64,000 bases of DNA, from contig NC_088311.1 of assembly GCF_910592395.1 (NCBI RefSeq), positions 21,399,195-21,463,194 of the forward strand, read 5' to 3'. Shown here one piece after another: positions 38,584 through 49,894 of this stretch. The number at the start of each line of letters is the position of its first letter. The stretch's first letter is position 1. The notes under the pieces were generated by a model. The model was not told the DNA's origin. It searched no databases and saw only the letters and a list, made by a program, of their open reading frames with translations. A program made the translations under genes and the position numbers. This stretch comes from Lineus longissimus (Eukaryota; Nemertea; Pilidiophora; Heteronemertea; Lineidae).

Positions 38584-39585
38584 ATTGGCAACAGCAGAAA
38601 AACGTCGTGGTGCTTATCACGCGATATTCAAATAACCTGATATGTTCTTTATTGTATTCATGGTAAGAGGATATTGGAAGGTTTGTCATTTTCGTGATAC
38701 TGTCTGTTATTTAAACCCATGCGAACAACAGATCTACCACAGTGTTGAGATATTGAAAATCCCTAATCGATCATTATGGATGAGATCAGGAGTTTGGTTA
38801 CCTGATTAGCTTGGATACAGACGGTGCGCTGTCGAAACCGCATCTACCTATTTTCGTTTCTCTGACAAAAGCGACTAGTCTGGAACTAACCAACAATAGA
38901 AAACCGGTTGTTACGATTAATACTAAAATCATTGGTTTCTTTCGCCATAGAAATAAGAATGGCCCTTTTCAAGCTTTTCAACCCATCCGTCCGAATCCGT
39001 GAGTTTTCTCCAAGGCTGATGGCCCCTAATTCAAGTTCCTTCAGCTAGGGTGCTATATATGGATACTGAAGATATCTTGTATTGTCTCGGAAATGAAATA
39101 AACGTGTTTATAAACGCAAGCTATCAAGGTCGAATGCTATAAGTGTTGGGTAACAGAAGATCTCACTATACATTTCGTCAACTCCGACTGTGAACCAAAG
39201 GATCCTATTCAAGTGGGAAGGACATTCCCTCTGGTCAGTCCAAAGCAATGTAAATACTTCACCTCCCAGACCTTGTTTGCTTTGGAGATGTAGCAGCAGC
39301 TCGAAGTGTAGTTTGAGAGGCTGTAGCGAGAAAAGATGATGGCTGATGCTGCGTTGGGCGTCGTTTATGTACGTAGGCGAGCGTTGAAACATCAGCAGTT
39401 TGTGTTAACATGAAGACGGTGTATACACATGTATTCCCACAAAAAAAGAGGAAACGTTTGCTTAAAAACAACTATAATTTATTGCTGGGGTGGGGGGGGG
39501 GGGGGGGTTCTCCATCAAAGTGGCAACAACAAACATCGTAGTGCTTATCACGCGATATTCAAATAACCTGATATATTCTTTATTG
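38584..39585 (+). repeat. Direct repeat pair, about 65 bp, spacing 935 bp
   Basis: GTGCTTATCACGCGATATTC followed by AAATAACCTGATAT.TTCTT occurs at 38584-38650 and 39519-39585, with a few differences. A G-run (39487-39507) precedes the second copy. Dispersed copies of one repeat, or ends of one element; no LTR features seen. Confidence 0.6.
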
Positions 39586-42500
39586 TCTATGTTCCATGTT
39601 TCAAAATTGTTCGTGTTCCTTGTGGAAGGGCTCAGAGTGTCAGCCTATTCGCGTCTCGGTAACATCTCCCTTACTAAAGCTCCGTCATTCAGCGATGTCC
39701 GGAAGCAAAATTTAGTGAGACATCCGGTCATATCCACCACTCAGAAGGGTTCTCGGTGTAGTAATTGGAGATGAGCGAATCAGAACGGAGAGCCTTTTTG
39801 GAGACTTCCGTTCAAATTCTTAGTTGGTGAATGGCCTCAGAATCCATCGGGGTTGGTGTGGGAGTGGGTCAGTAACCGCGCACGATATGTCTTAGCGAAT
39901 CTGCCACGATTCAAATCACATTCCTTCCGTATGTTATTACACTTGACCGCATCATCAGGGTCAATCCTTCCTTATTGACAGTCCACTCTATACGCATTAG
40001 GGTTCCCTAATGGACCCGATTCAGCAGGCCACCTAGGACCTGCAAGTATGATTTGGTATAGTATAATGAGCTGGGTGGTATGAATACTAGATTGTCGCGG
40101 CGGTAGAATGTTTAGTATGACTGTATTTAGATCACCTGTGGGAGGAACTGATTACAACAGGAACTGCTGGCTTGGAACAGCGAGGGAAAAAAAGATGTGT
40201 GGGAAAAGACTTCTTTAGGACGACTCCATAAGGCCTTTACCTTTTTCTTTCCTACATGTCTGTCCCTGTTCATCGATTGCAAGAAGGGAATTTTTCAATA
40301 TCTCCAAGCTATGACATGCACCTGGCGAATACGAAACAATGAGAGAAAGAAACTTGGAACACAAGAGCAGCAACAATTATTGGCAAGCTAGTTGAAAAAA
40401 TACCTTCTTCGAATTGTTTCTGAATTACATGTACATGTACGTGTACATCTGTAGAGCATTCTGGTGAACCGAAAATTCGATAAAGATATAAAGTTATGAA
40501 GTTAACCCTGCAGCGAGGGAACATAAAGTAAATGTTCCTAGTTACCGGGTAAACCTTATAGTAGACAACTTTCCTCTCCCATTGGTTTATTTGAAGAGAT
40601 AATTGAATACCTTGCGGACTGAATCAAAGTCATTGTGATATTAAATCCGTCTCATATGTATGCTACAGACGATGCTTAATTCCTTGAGGCTCAGCTCTCA
40701 ACTCTTCGCACAAGTCATATTCTCCAATGATCGCCTCAAGACAGAGCGCAGCATGAAATTAAAGTCCGATATTCCCACGTTTCCGCCATAAGAAACGCCT
40801 TGGCGGAACAGCTCATCTGACAACCGAAGCACGTATCGAATTTTTAAGCTGTTCCCTTTCGAAGGCATCTTCTAATTTAACCAATATTATTGTGAAGCAT
40901 TAAAAAATCAATCTCTACCTGAGAAACCTCACCGATGTGTTCATCCAATGGTTGCAGCCTCGATCCCCTGTTGTTACCAGTATTAAAATCCGCAGCTCAA
41001 AATTGGAACTCGTTCGCACTGGATGAAAAAGTAAATTAAAATCAAATCCGATTTATTCGGAGTTGTTGATGAGAAATCAACAACGGATCCACCTGCTTCG
41101 GTATAATCGGAATGATATGGTGAAAACGCTAAGAGCAACTAAGGGTTTATGCAAGTGATCGCTATAGATTACATTTTCTGTTGTAATTGGTCTGTCCAAA
41201 TAGATGTTTACCAGCAAAAAGAGGCTTAGGAATCATTGGCGCCAGGGTAATGTCATCATCGTCATCAGAAAGTACAACCAAGTGACTTCCAGGGTATCGT
41301 CGTATCAGCTTAATGTCTAGGGAGGAAAAATGGCAGCTTTAGAGATGATAGTCCTTCATTTGCATATAAAGTATATCAGCTACTGACTTGTAATTCCTCA
41401 GTTGAATTCCCTAGGACCACTGTTCGTGTGAGGGACATCCGTCTCATGACCAGATACAGATACAATATCATACAATAATGAACTTTATGCTGCAGCTGAT
41501 GCAGTCAAGTTACATCCCGCAGTCGTAATCAGTCCTTCGCGTTAGTCATCAGCCAACTGGTCTTGTAATGCGTACATTGCCAGATACTTATGGCCTATGA
41601 TATTGATACACGTATTACTTAACAATATTAGTATTCTATGGAAGGAGGAGCCGATGGCAAAAAAACTCATACTGAACGGATATTGCATTCTTTCCGACAA
41701 TATTGCAGGCGGCTGGCAATTTTCCTTCTTTTATGCATTATAGGTTTTTCCTCAAGCCGTTGTCGCAAAGTGATGCCAATGCAATTATGTCATCGGACCA
41801 GTAACAGGCACTATTGAGCTTTTTCAATTTCTGTGGTGTCCACTGGACCACTGTATCTGACATCTATATTTTCTTTAGTGTCTCTGTATCGGAGTCCAAT
41901 AACTTTGCGAGGGTCTATCATTCCACCTTGTTGCTCCTGTGTCAGATGTCGATGTACCTGGGACGTATCATACGTGCACTGAGGGAAATATTGTGCGGCA
42001 TGTTAAATTGTTATGATGATGCAGTCTCGAGTACACACTGCCAGGTCGCGATAAGACTTGAAACCGTACGGAAGCATCGTCGGAGGCCGGAAAGAACGTC
42101 TTTGTTACTTCGGATATTGATTTCTCATTTTATACATAATGCACCAAGTCCTGCAAGGCACTTTTATCTTTTTTTCTGTGGTCTGCATTATTGGTTTTCT
42201 TTCCGCCGGTTATCCCAAAGCAGTGTCAACTCAATCATGTCATCGCACCAACTCCGCCCGCACATTGGAAGTATTGAGATCCCAATACCTGCATCTGACA
42301 TTTCCTAAGTGTTGTTCTGTCGGGGACCAAACCTAGGGAGGGGATGTCACTCAACCTCAGCGAAATCGACATATCTAGGAGAGTGCATACGTTATGCGTG
42401 TTTCATCGTGCAACCAATGCTGAAGTATATTTTACTCTTGATACTTCGGTCCAAGTCTTGTTGACCGTACGCGCTCTAGAAGCTATTGGCAATGGTAATG

Positions 42501-44485
42501 GGTATTGTTTGAGCTGCCCAGAGTTGTCCGATATGACCCCTGATCTGTCCAACGCTTTGATAGGGTCAAAAAATAATAAAAAAATAACCAATGGCGAAAA
42601 ACTTATTTTGGCTCACCACAGATATTACATTGTTTTAGATATAATGCACCAGGCAAGACCGACAATGGAGCAATTTCGTCTTTTCTAACGTCTTCATCAC
42701 CCTAGAGAATATGTATCCTCTAAAAAGAAAGTCAGGCCAGCAAATACATGAGTTGATAGTGGCGGTTTTCGAATGTGTCGATGGAAGGTGAAATTTTGGA
42801 CGGTTGGGAATTAGCCCCCCCCCTCCCCTTCCCTTAGCCGATCTCATCCCGTATGTATGTATTTGCCGGTCGACGAAACCTACCTCACAGATGAGACCGA
42901 TTCTCCAGGGTGTTCATTATCGGTTTTCTTGGGAGGGGTTATCATTTCACCTTGCTGCTCCAGGTGCCAGGGCAAGATATGTCTAGGGTGATGCGTCCAT
43001 TAAATGTTCGCGTATCGTTGTATCAGTTTTCTAAACCGCCGACTTGATAATTATGAAGTCATTTTAACAAGAGAATTTGAACTTCATTTCTAACAAACGA
43101 TTGCTTTAGGTCAAAACCTCCCCTTGTTTCTGAATGCCAACTGCCGAACCATCATGCCATTGATGATATCCCTCCGAAGCTGATAGATTATTATTACCAC
43201 CACACCCCAAGGAGAAGCAATTAAAATCAGAATTTGTCACCAACTTATCAATTTCCAACATACAAACATGTATGTCGCCGCCGGGCGGTTGTTTGAGACA
43301 TCAAAGTCTCCACGCTAAATTACTGGTTGTAATCTATCCACCAAACGAGGATAATGAAGGATTAACGGCAAGGAATCCAGCGCGATGATGAGATATTTCA
43401 GACAAATATCAGACCAAATTTATCGGCTGGATTGAGGAACATGATGATTAGTACTAGCTAGTACTATCATGCCAGCGGCCAAGTTCCTCCAGTAATGCGC
43501 CAGAGAAGATTTGAGGACATGAAACCTTCTAAGTTAACCTGTATTTGACAATGACAGTGACTAACATGTTAGATACCCCCGTAAGGTTAACACCGATAGT
43601 GTAATAGTCCCGACAACAGTCAATGAGAGAAACTGAAAGGAAAAGTCGTGGACTGACTAACACAATTCATTGATGACTAGTGTATACCTCAAAGCCGTTA
43701 TAATATTCTATTATAGTAAGCGTTTTTCGACATTATATTTTGTTTTGATTGTCATTTATGATACAAGAACACGAGCCAATTTTCGATCACAAGGACCAAT
43801 GTTCATTCTATCGATCATCGACATTTATTGTATACTTTGATGACATTTAATCGAAGATGCGAAGACGAATCGTTTTGAGTAGCAGAAGAGTATGATGAGC
43901 TACTTTGTCAAAGATAAACGACGGCGCTTAAAAACAATTTTGAAGAAGCTGGATCGAATACCAAATCAAAAAATTACGTCTTTATCTAAATATTTGTCAT
44001 GTTGATTTCTCTACCAATTTTCTTCAACATGCGTAAAAGGTTGATGATATATGGTGATTGAAACTAATAGAAGGAGAGACTATACCAAAACGAAGGATTT
44101 TATTATTCATCATTACCAATAAGGGATTACCAAAACTAAGGACTTCATTAATCAAGCTTGATTACCTTTCATTTTTGGGCAATGATTATTTCGATTTGTT
44201 TGCCAACTTCAATTGAACTCGAGGCGACATCCTCCAATTTATGATTGAAGCGCTGTTGGTCGCTACTTAAATCAATATCATCTAAAAGCCAGTGGGAATA
44301 GCAGTTGATAGATCGCCAAAAGAACTTTGAACACTCATTGAATTTCTGCGATGACGTTGAAAAATAATCTGTCGCCTTTGACTATAGGCAGGTTTCGCAA
44401 TATAGGATGAGCTACGAACGACTAAGAACAAAGAATAATAAAAGTATTTTATCGTGATTCCTCCTGCAACTAAGTAACAGAAGGC

Positions 44486-44540
44486 TTACGAGTATCGTGT
44501 AAAGGGATTAGCTTACGAGTATCGTGTAAATGGCACTACC
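44486..44540 (+). repeat. 28-bp tandem duplication
   Basis: GCTTACGAGTATCGTGTAAA is repeated head to tail with an 8-base spacer. No known role. Confidence 0.6.
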
Positions 44541-46585
44541 ACCAGTCCATCCCAGAGAGGCAAGCTATACTACTCTCGCCTTATTAAGAATGCAAGTGCA
44601 TTCCTCATCATCCCCGCATCTAGTTGAGGGTACGGTTAATGCGAGTCCCTCCCATGCGGCCGATATGAAACCTGAATATTCCACGTCGATATAAACTCTA
44701 TACCCTGGGCGCCGTGTTAATACTGGATTGTGGCATGGTTATGACAGGGTTTGACACCGGAGCTCATGTGACCCGGGTCCTATCCAAAGTTCGCATGATT
44801 GTGATTAGATTTGATGCCATATATATCGATACGAGAAGACCGCTGATTGCTTTTCATCCTTGATGTCACGTCATCCCCTATTAGGCGGTGGGCCAAATTA
44901 AAAAGAGGGCTCCCGAGCATACATGTATTAGTTTTTGAATCCATGACGACTTAAAAAATGCAGGAATTGGATATTCTCGTAATTAAAGTACATCCGCTTC
45001 GCGTGCAACTTGGTGACAACTTCACAATTATGTGATGTTATCATTACCTATTCATAAAGATGAGAGCATTACTTTGCCCCCGCATGAAACGTTATTACGA
45101 ATGACAGCTTTTGGAAATTGAAAAACGGCATAAAATGTATCAATAACATACAAATAAAGAATGATTCTTTTTCAATTTATTAGGTGTATGGATCTTTCAG
45201 CCAAACTCAGGTCAGCTAATTCAAATTCCAAGTGTCAAAAACCTTCTTTTTGGCCTGCACTGAACAGAACTAAGAAACGATGCATGCCTTAGCACCACTG
45301 ATAAGTCATTGTTGTGGTCTATCTGCCCAAAACAGGCACGGCTTATGGTCAATATGCAGGCCGTAACCTCCGCTCTCAGTATCGAATTCATGGTAATAAT
45401 CGTTGAGATGATTTCCAAGACATCGGCTTTATTGAAGAACGGATTTGGTAGTCAGTCCAAGTCAGTCATAGCTGGATGCCCGAGAAGTTGGCCGATGTTG
45501 TGATGTAAAGAGGATGGCGAGCAATACAAGATTCCGAAGAAAAAAGCGTGATTTCACAGGTTTGTGCATCCATCCATCCATCCATTACCTCTGTCAGAGT
45601 TAAGAAGACCTCTTTATCATATAACATCTGCAGATGTTGTACTGAGAAACCACGAATTAGTTCATTTGTACCGAATGCTTATTAAACATTTGGTAGTCAT
45701 CCCAACAGTCTACATATATTACGCAGAGACAAGGGACAAATCGTTATAGTTTCCGACAAGCCAACAAAAAATGTAACAGAAGGATATGATAATCCAATAA
45801 ATTGACTATTTACATGTATGTCCTTTCAGATAAGACACGGAGCCGAACCAACACAAAACAGGTCGGATATATTCGATAAAAAGAGGCGATATTAAGCGCA
45901 AAAAGGAAATATCGGAAATAAGATATTGGTAATTCGAGGTCTACTGGATTCATCACGCAATCCAGTGACAGCTGAGATAATGATTTGTCCGACCATCAGT
46001 GTTATAATGTCGCCATGACAGCGTGATTAGTGCCGAAATAAAAGCCAGAGTATGCATATTGTGAGTGAAATAAAAGTTAGTCATTAACACAAGAACAATG
46101 ACTATTCCAGGTCTTAGCCCAATAACGATCCATCCTTCAGGAAACCGGATCGGTTTGCTTTTCCATTTGTCAAACCAATATTAGAACATACCGTAGCTTT
46201 CCTTCTCTTCCTGACGAAGGTTTCAACAGTCGTCAGCTTCCAGCCTTGTCGGTGTAACAGCTTCAAATGTCCTAGGATATAGTGTCCGGAGACAAAGGAT
46301 TCTTTAACGTGCTTTGAATCGCTGAGGTATTAAAGACGACGGGTTTTTATTAAAAAATACTTCATTAATGTCATTAATGTGACATTTCAGACTGCTTTCT
46401 TTCAATAGACGAGTTAATGAAAAAGCATGTACACTGTATCTTATCATTATGTTGACATGCATGCGATAATAATGGTTAGTCGACTGGAAATAACCAAAGC
46501 TACAGGTATTTGGTTGTGACAATTAACATTAAATCTTCAACACTTGCTGAAGAGCAAACGAGATATCTTTCAAAATCAGACCTAC

Positions 46586-46699
46586 CTTCGATATCCGCTA
46601 GACTGTAAAACATAATCCTTCCGACGTGGTCGAGATATATTTGAAGCTTCGTTACCCCGCCAGGGGAAGAATTGTCATCCATATACATTTCTGACGTCA
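46586..46699 (-). CDS. Possible single exon with SPRY/B30.2-like motif
   Basis: An open segment is flanked by an acceptor (GACAATTAG, just above 46699) and a strong donor (GAAG|GTAGGT, just below 46586). It encodes a motif YLDHVGRIMFYSLAD. SPRY/B30.2 domains have a similar core, with a tyrosine/leucine/aspartate strand, glycine, then FYS/FYN. This short motif match is the only support. Neighbouring exons of the same gene were not found: the open frame at 46.75-47.0 kb does not connect in phase. It could be a lone exon fragment or chance. Confidence 0.3.
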
Positions 46700-48688
46700 C
46701 TAATTGTCACCCAATAGCTGCATACTGCCAAAGAACCGCCCCGAGCAGTCTTTAAACTATCTCGGTCAGCAACTTGTTGTATAAGATTTCTCGAGCGGAC
46801 TCGTGATCAGGAAATAGACGGATTTTAATGGTACGATAGAGCAGATATTTGGTGTTCAAAAAGACCAGAAGCGTGAATTGGAATCCACGAATATTATGGT
46901 GACATACGTTCGTATAGTAAGTCACCCTAAGCCGGACCTGGACTTCCTTGGGATACCTCCACCCGTACGCATCTTGTAATCCTCGTGTTTTCAGAACGCG
47001 ATCCAATCATTCCAATATTTACTTGCCTTCGCTCGTCGGCAGATTGAAGCAGATCTGCAAATCTAAGAGGCAAGACACCGTCGTTTTCTCCTGAGCGCCA
47101 TCAGCTTTTATGGAGCTGTTACAGATTGGCAACGTGTGCGCCGTCGCTCGTTAAGGCATCCTGGCACCAGTTGTGTTTAATATACTCCGCCTCTCATATA
47201 GGAGGTAGGAGCATCAAAAACCTGATCTCAGGATGTCGTAGGGAGCGTTCTCGAAATATCAGACTACGGGGAAATCAGATTAAAAGCAAAGATGCAGCAT
47301 TCTCCACCAACTTGTTTGGTCCAGCGAGACATCTGTGTCAAAGACCAAAGTAATACTCAATTTTCACTTCAGATTTGAATTTCCTAATGAAACCACAATA
47401 AAGTATAGGATTCTCAAAATTCTACCCGGCATATTATGTCGCAACTTTGGTTTCAGGAACAGCTGCATGTTAAATGAGCGTATACTCAGTTCGTCATGAC
47501 ATTATGTGAATATTACAAGGTAGGTGTATTGTTTCGATCATCGCAAATCTGCCAAAGACAGCAAGGTTTCTTTGGTACCGGCACGGCAGTGGCGTGTGTC
47601 ATATTCATTGAAACAACCACCAAAGTATACAAACGGCGTCGCCTTTAATGTTATCATGAGCAGATACCTGGTGTGAGACTGACTGTATCAGAGTCGCAAT
47701 CTACCTCCTACTGGGAACAATGAACGAAAGGTTGACTGCGTCTGAATGATATGTAGGGGGAAGCGATCAAACGATCAAGTTACTGCCATGAAGACTCAAA
47801 TCCCCAATCTCCGAGAAATGACTGTTCAATATGATATCGATATTGGCTTACCCTATGGCCATCCAATGCTCTTGGGTACCCCCGAAGCATAATCGGCGCA
47901 GGGTATAGGTCATGATCCGGCTGCGACAAGAACTATATATTGTAGGAATCCACCATGCTGTCGTGGCAGTTGGTATTCGGTCATAATCCTGGAAGTATCG
48001 TGTCTGGTATCCAGAATCGTCAGCTAAGAATGTGGGAGTTATTTCATCAATCAACCAGGATAATCAGAATTCCCGAATTCCGCGTCAAACACCATGAAAG
48101 AATGGATGGCATGCCCACTCACCGCGTCGTCGCAGGCCTTTGCTGGGGTACTTTGCGAAATCATCCGACTATCATAAAACTGAACTACACGTATTTGCAA
48201 TGGTTTTATCCAAAAAAAATGTTTATATCTGAATTTAAAAGGAAATGAACGCACGGTTTGTGGCTAATAACGCCCTTTTTAAAACTTCTTCCTAAGCGTT
48301 GTTGGTTTTTATCGCGGAAATGAGATATCTCCACGGACAACGGGAGAGTCCGCGTGGGAAGGAGACTTTAAACTATTTTTATCACAGCTTGAAACATCGA
48401 TAGTCACAGAAATCCACACAAATTTGGTGCAATGGATGTGAAAGTCGGTCGGGGGATGTAAAATCAAACCGCCATTTCAGGTTTGTTTCCATTTCATTAG
48501 AGGCACATCCGGGAGCTATTTTAAACTGCGAAAGCTTTTTTATCACCTGATAACGTGATGGATAATATTTCATTTCAAAAGCCATGGGTGGAAACGTCCA
48601 TCAGCTCGCGAGGACGATGTTCGCACAGACATATACCAGGAGGTACACAGAGGAACACGGCGACAAAAGGAACCATAGTTTGACATAT

Positions 48689-48694
48689 TTTATT
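48689..48694 (-). terminator. Likely SELENON polyadenylation signal AATAAA
   Basis: This is the first minus-strand AATAAA I find downstream of the SELENON stop. It would give a 3' UTR of about 1.2 kb containing the SECIS candidate and one MITE. I inferred it from sequence only. Confidence 0.4.
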
Positions 48695-49132
48695 GATACG
48701 CACTATTTTCATAGTGTTCTATGTAATGTTTAAAAAGTGATTTACATGTATTATGGTTATTCACAGCCGGTATATTTAAAGGTGACTGTCAACATTATGA
48801 GGAGATAAAGGTATTATATAGCCCCCATTTTCTGCTGTTCTCATACGTAAGTTGGAACAGAAATGCAGAGAAATGGTCAGATTTTGTTTTATATTCAACA
48901 AAATTCGTATCAGCCTGCAAGAAGTTGGGTGATGTGTTTGAATATCTTATATAGACAGGCACAGATTCTTCTTATTTGGATTAACGTGCCTGTCAAAAGA
49001 AAACACAGCAACTCAAAAGTCCAAGAATTCATTTCGGTATAACATTCTTCGCTTCTGTTCTAATATATAATATAGCACTCTCTTAATCGCGATAAGATGT
49101 GTTGCCTTGCCATCCCAGCTCATTACATGTAT

Positions 49133-49197
49133 GACTACCCCAGCTATCCAACAAGGTACTCTTAGGTTTCGCACCACGTCATCATCAGAGGGTAGTC
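49133..49197 (-). promoter_or_regulatory. Candidate SECIS element of SELENON
   Basis: SECIS elements in the 3' UTR recruit SBP2 and eEFSec so that UGA is read as Sec. On the minus strand this 65-base segment has an outer helix GACTACCC/GGGTAGTC (8 of 8 pairs). Then comes ATGA (49182-49179), a second helix CGTGGTGC/GTACCTTG with one mismatch and two G-U pairs, an apical loop with AAA (49169-49167), and GGAT (49149-49146) as the facing half of the quartet. Order and spacing fit a eukaryotic SECIS. A two-base TT bulge before GGAT is unusual. It lies about 0.7 kb after the SELENON stop and before an AATAAA. An alternative ATGA at 49121 pairs poorly outside. Confidence 0.55.
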
Positions 49198-49355
49198 AAA
49201 CATGCCAAGTGACCCCTATCGGTGACACCGAGAAGAGAGAATCCATCAGAATGTGTCAGATTGGCCCTAACCTGACACTTGGTTCTGTATATGATCGTCA
49301 CCTTCGGCTAGGATAGCAGGACAGGACAGATATTGCTGTAGTCACAAACATACAT

Positions 49356-49650
49356 GGACCAGTTGTTAGAAAGCATGTTTAGTTTCGTATGCCGTAAATA
49401 AGATGTGATAAATATTCAAGTACATGTGCATCAACATGATGTTATGAGTCTCATAGGATCATGTTCACTTGTCGTTTCATGTACATTAATGCACGTACAT
49501 AAATATACATTTATGTACATTAATGTACAATATCATGTGGACGGCGATGTACACTAAACGATATGCCAACATTAACACGTCGTCCTACGTACATTAATGT
49601 ACACTAAACGATATGTCAAAATGTACTAACGAGCTTTCTAACGACGGGCC
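49356..49650. mobile_element. MITE copy 1 (295 bp) in the SELENON 3' UTR
   Basis: Terminal repeats GGACCAGTTGTTAGAAAGC and the complement of GGCCCGTCGTTAGAAAGC match the family seen in the last SELENON intron. The interior is full of GTACATTAATGTAC-type palindromes and contains a 33-base near-perfect hairpin (49433-49465). It lies between the SELENON stop and the SECIS candidate, so if the 3' UTR is unspliced it is transcribed with the gene. Confidence 0.6.
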
Positions 49651-49894
49651 TAACTTTACCTCTCCCAAAGCAAGATTTTACAGGTCAAGAAAATCTGGAC
49701 TTTTGAAATTGACAACTGTCACTCGAAACGAGACCAATGTTATCTAGTATCGGGTCTTGATATTGAAATAAACCTCTCAGGGGTTAACAATCTCGAGGTT
49801 ACGACAGAAATTGGCATGTGATCCTTATCGTCATGAGAAACAGATTTGGATGAATGACTTTAATGAGTTTGTTGGAAATGTACGGATGAAGGAC

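Larger units (their letters stand above)
36708..46585. other. No gene seen; scattered repeats
   Basis: Ten kilobases with no convincing exon. Besides the listed repeats there is a G-run at 39487-39507, and a diverged sequence (about 41.8-42.0, 42.2-42.3 and 42.9 kb; TATCATTCCACCTTGTTGCTCC-like, split) that recurs loosely and may be an old repeat. The 164- and 114-codon frames at 41.8-42.7 kb lie in it. Confidence 0.35.

Noticed and set aside
41814-42308. 164-codon plus-strand frame
   Set aside because: No motif, lies in loosely repeated DNA, biased toward F/S/L as expected from AT-rich chance frames.
47852-48023. Exon-like open segment on the minus strand with acceptor and GTAAGC donor
   Set aside because: The 56-codon translation matches nothing and no neighbouring exon joins in phase.
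49080-49125. Alternative SECIS with ATGA at 49121 and CGAT
   Set aside because: Inner helix pairs 8 of 9, but the outer helix is weak; the neighbouring 49133-49197 fold has a perfect outer helix.
49107-49316. Open frame of 69 codons on the plus strand
   Set aside because: It lies over the minus-strand SECIS candidate and shows no motif; a chance frame.
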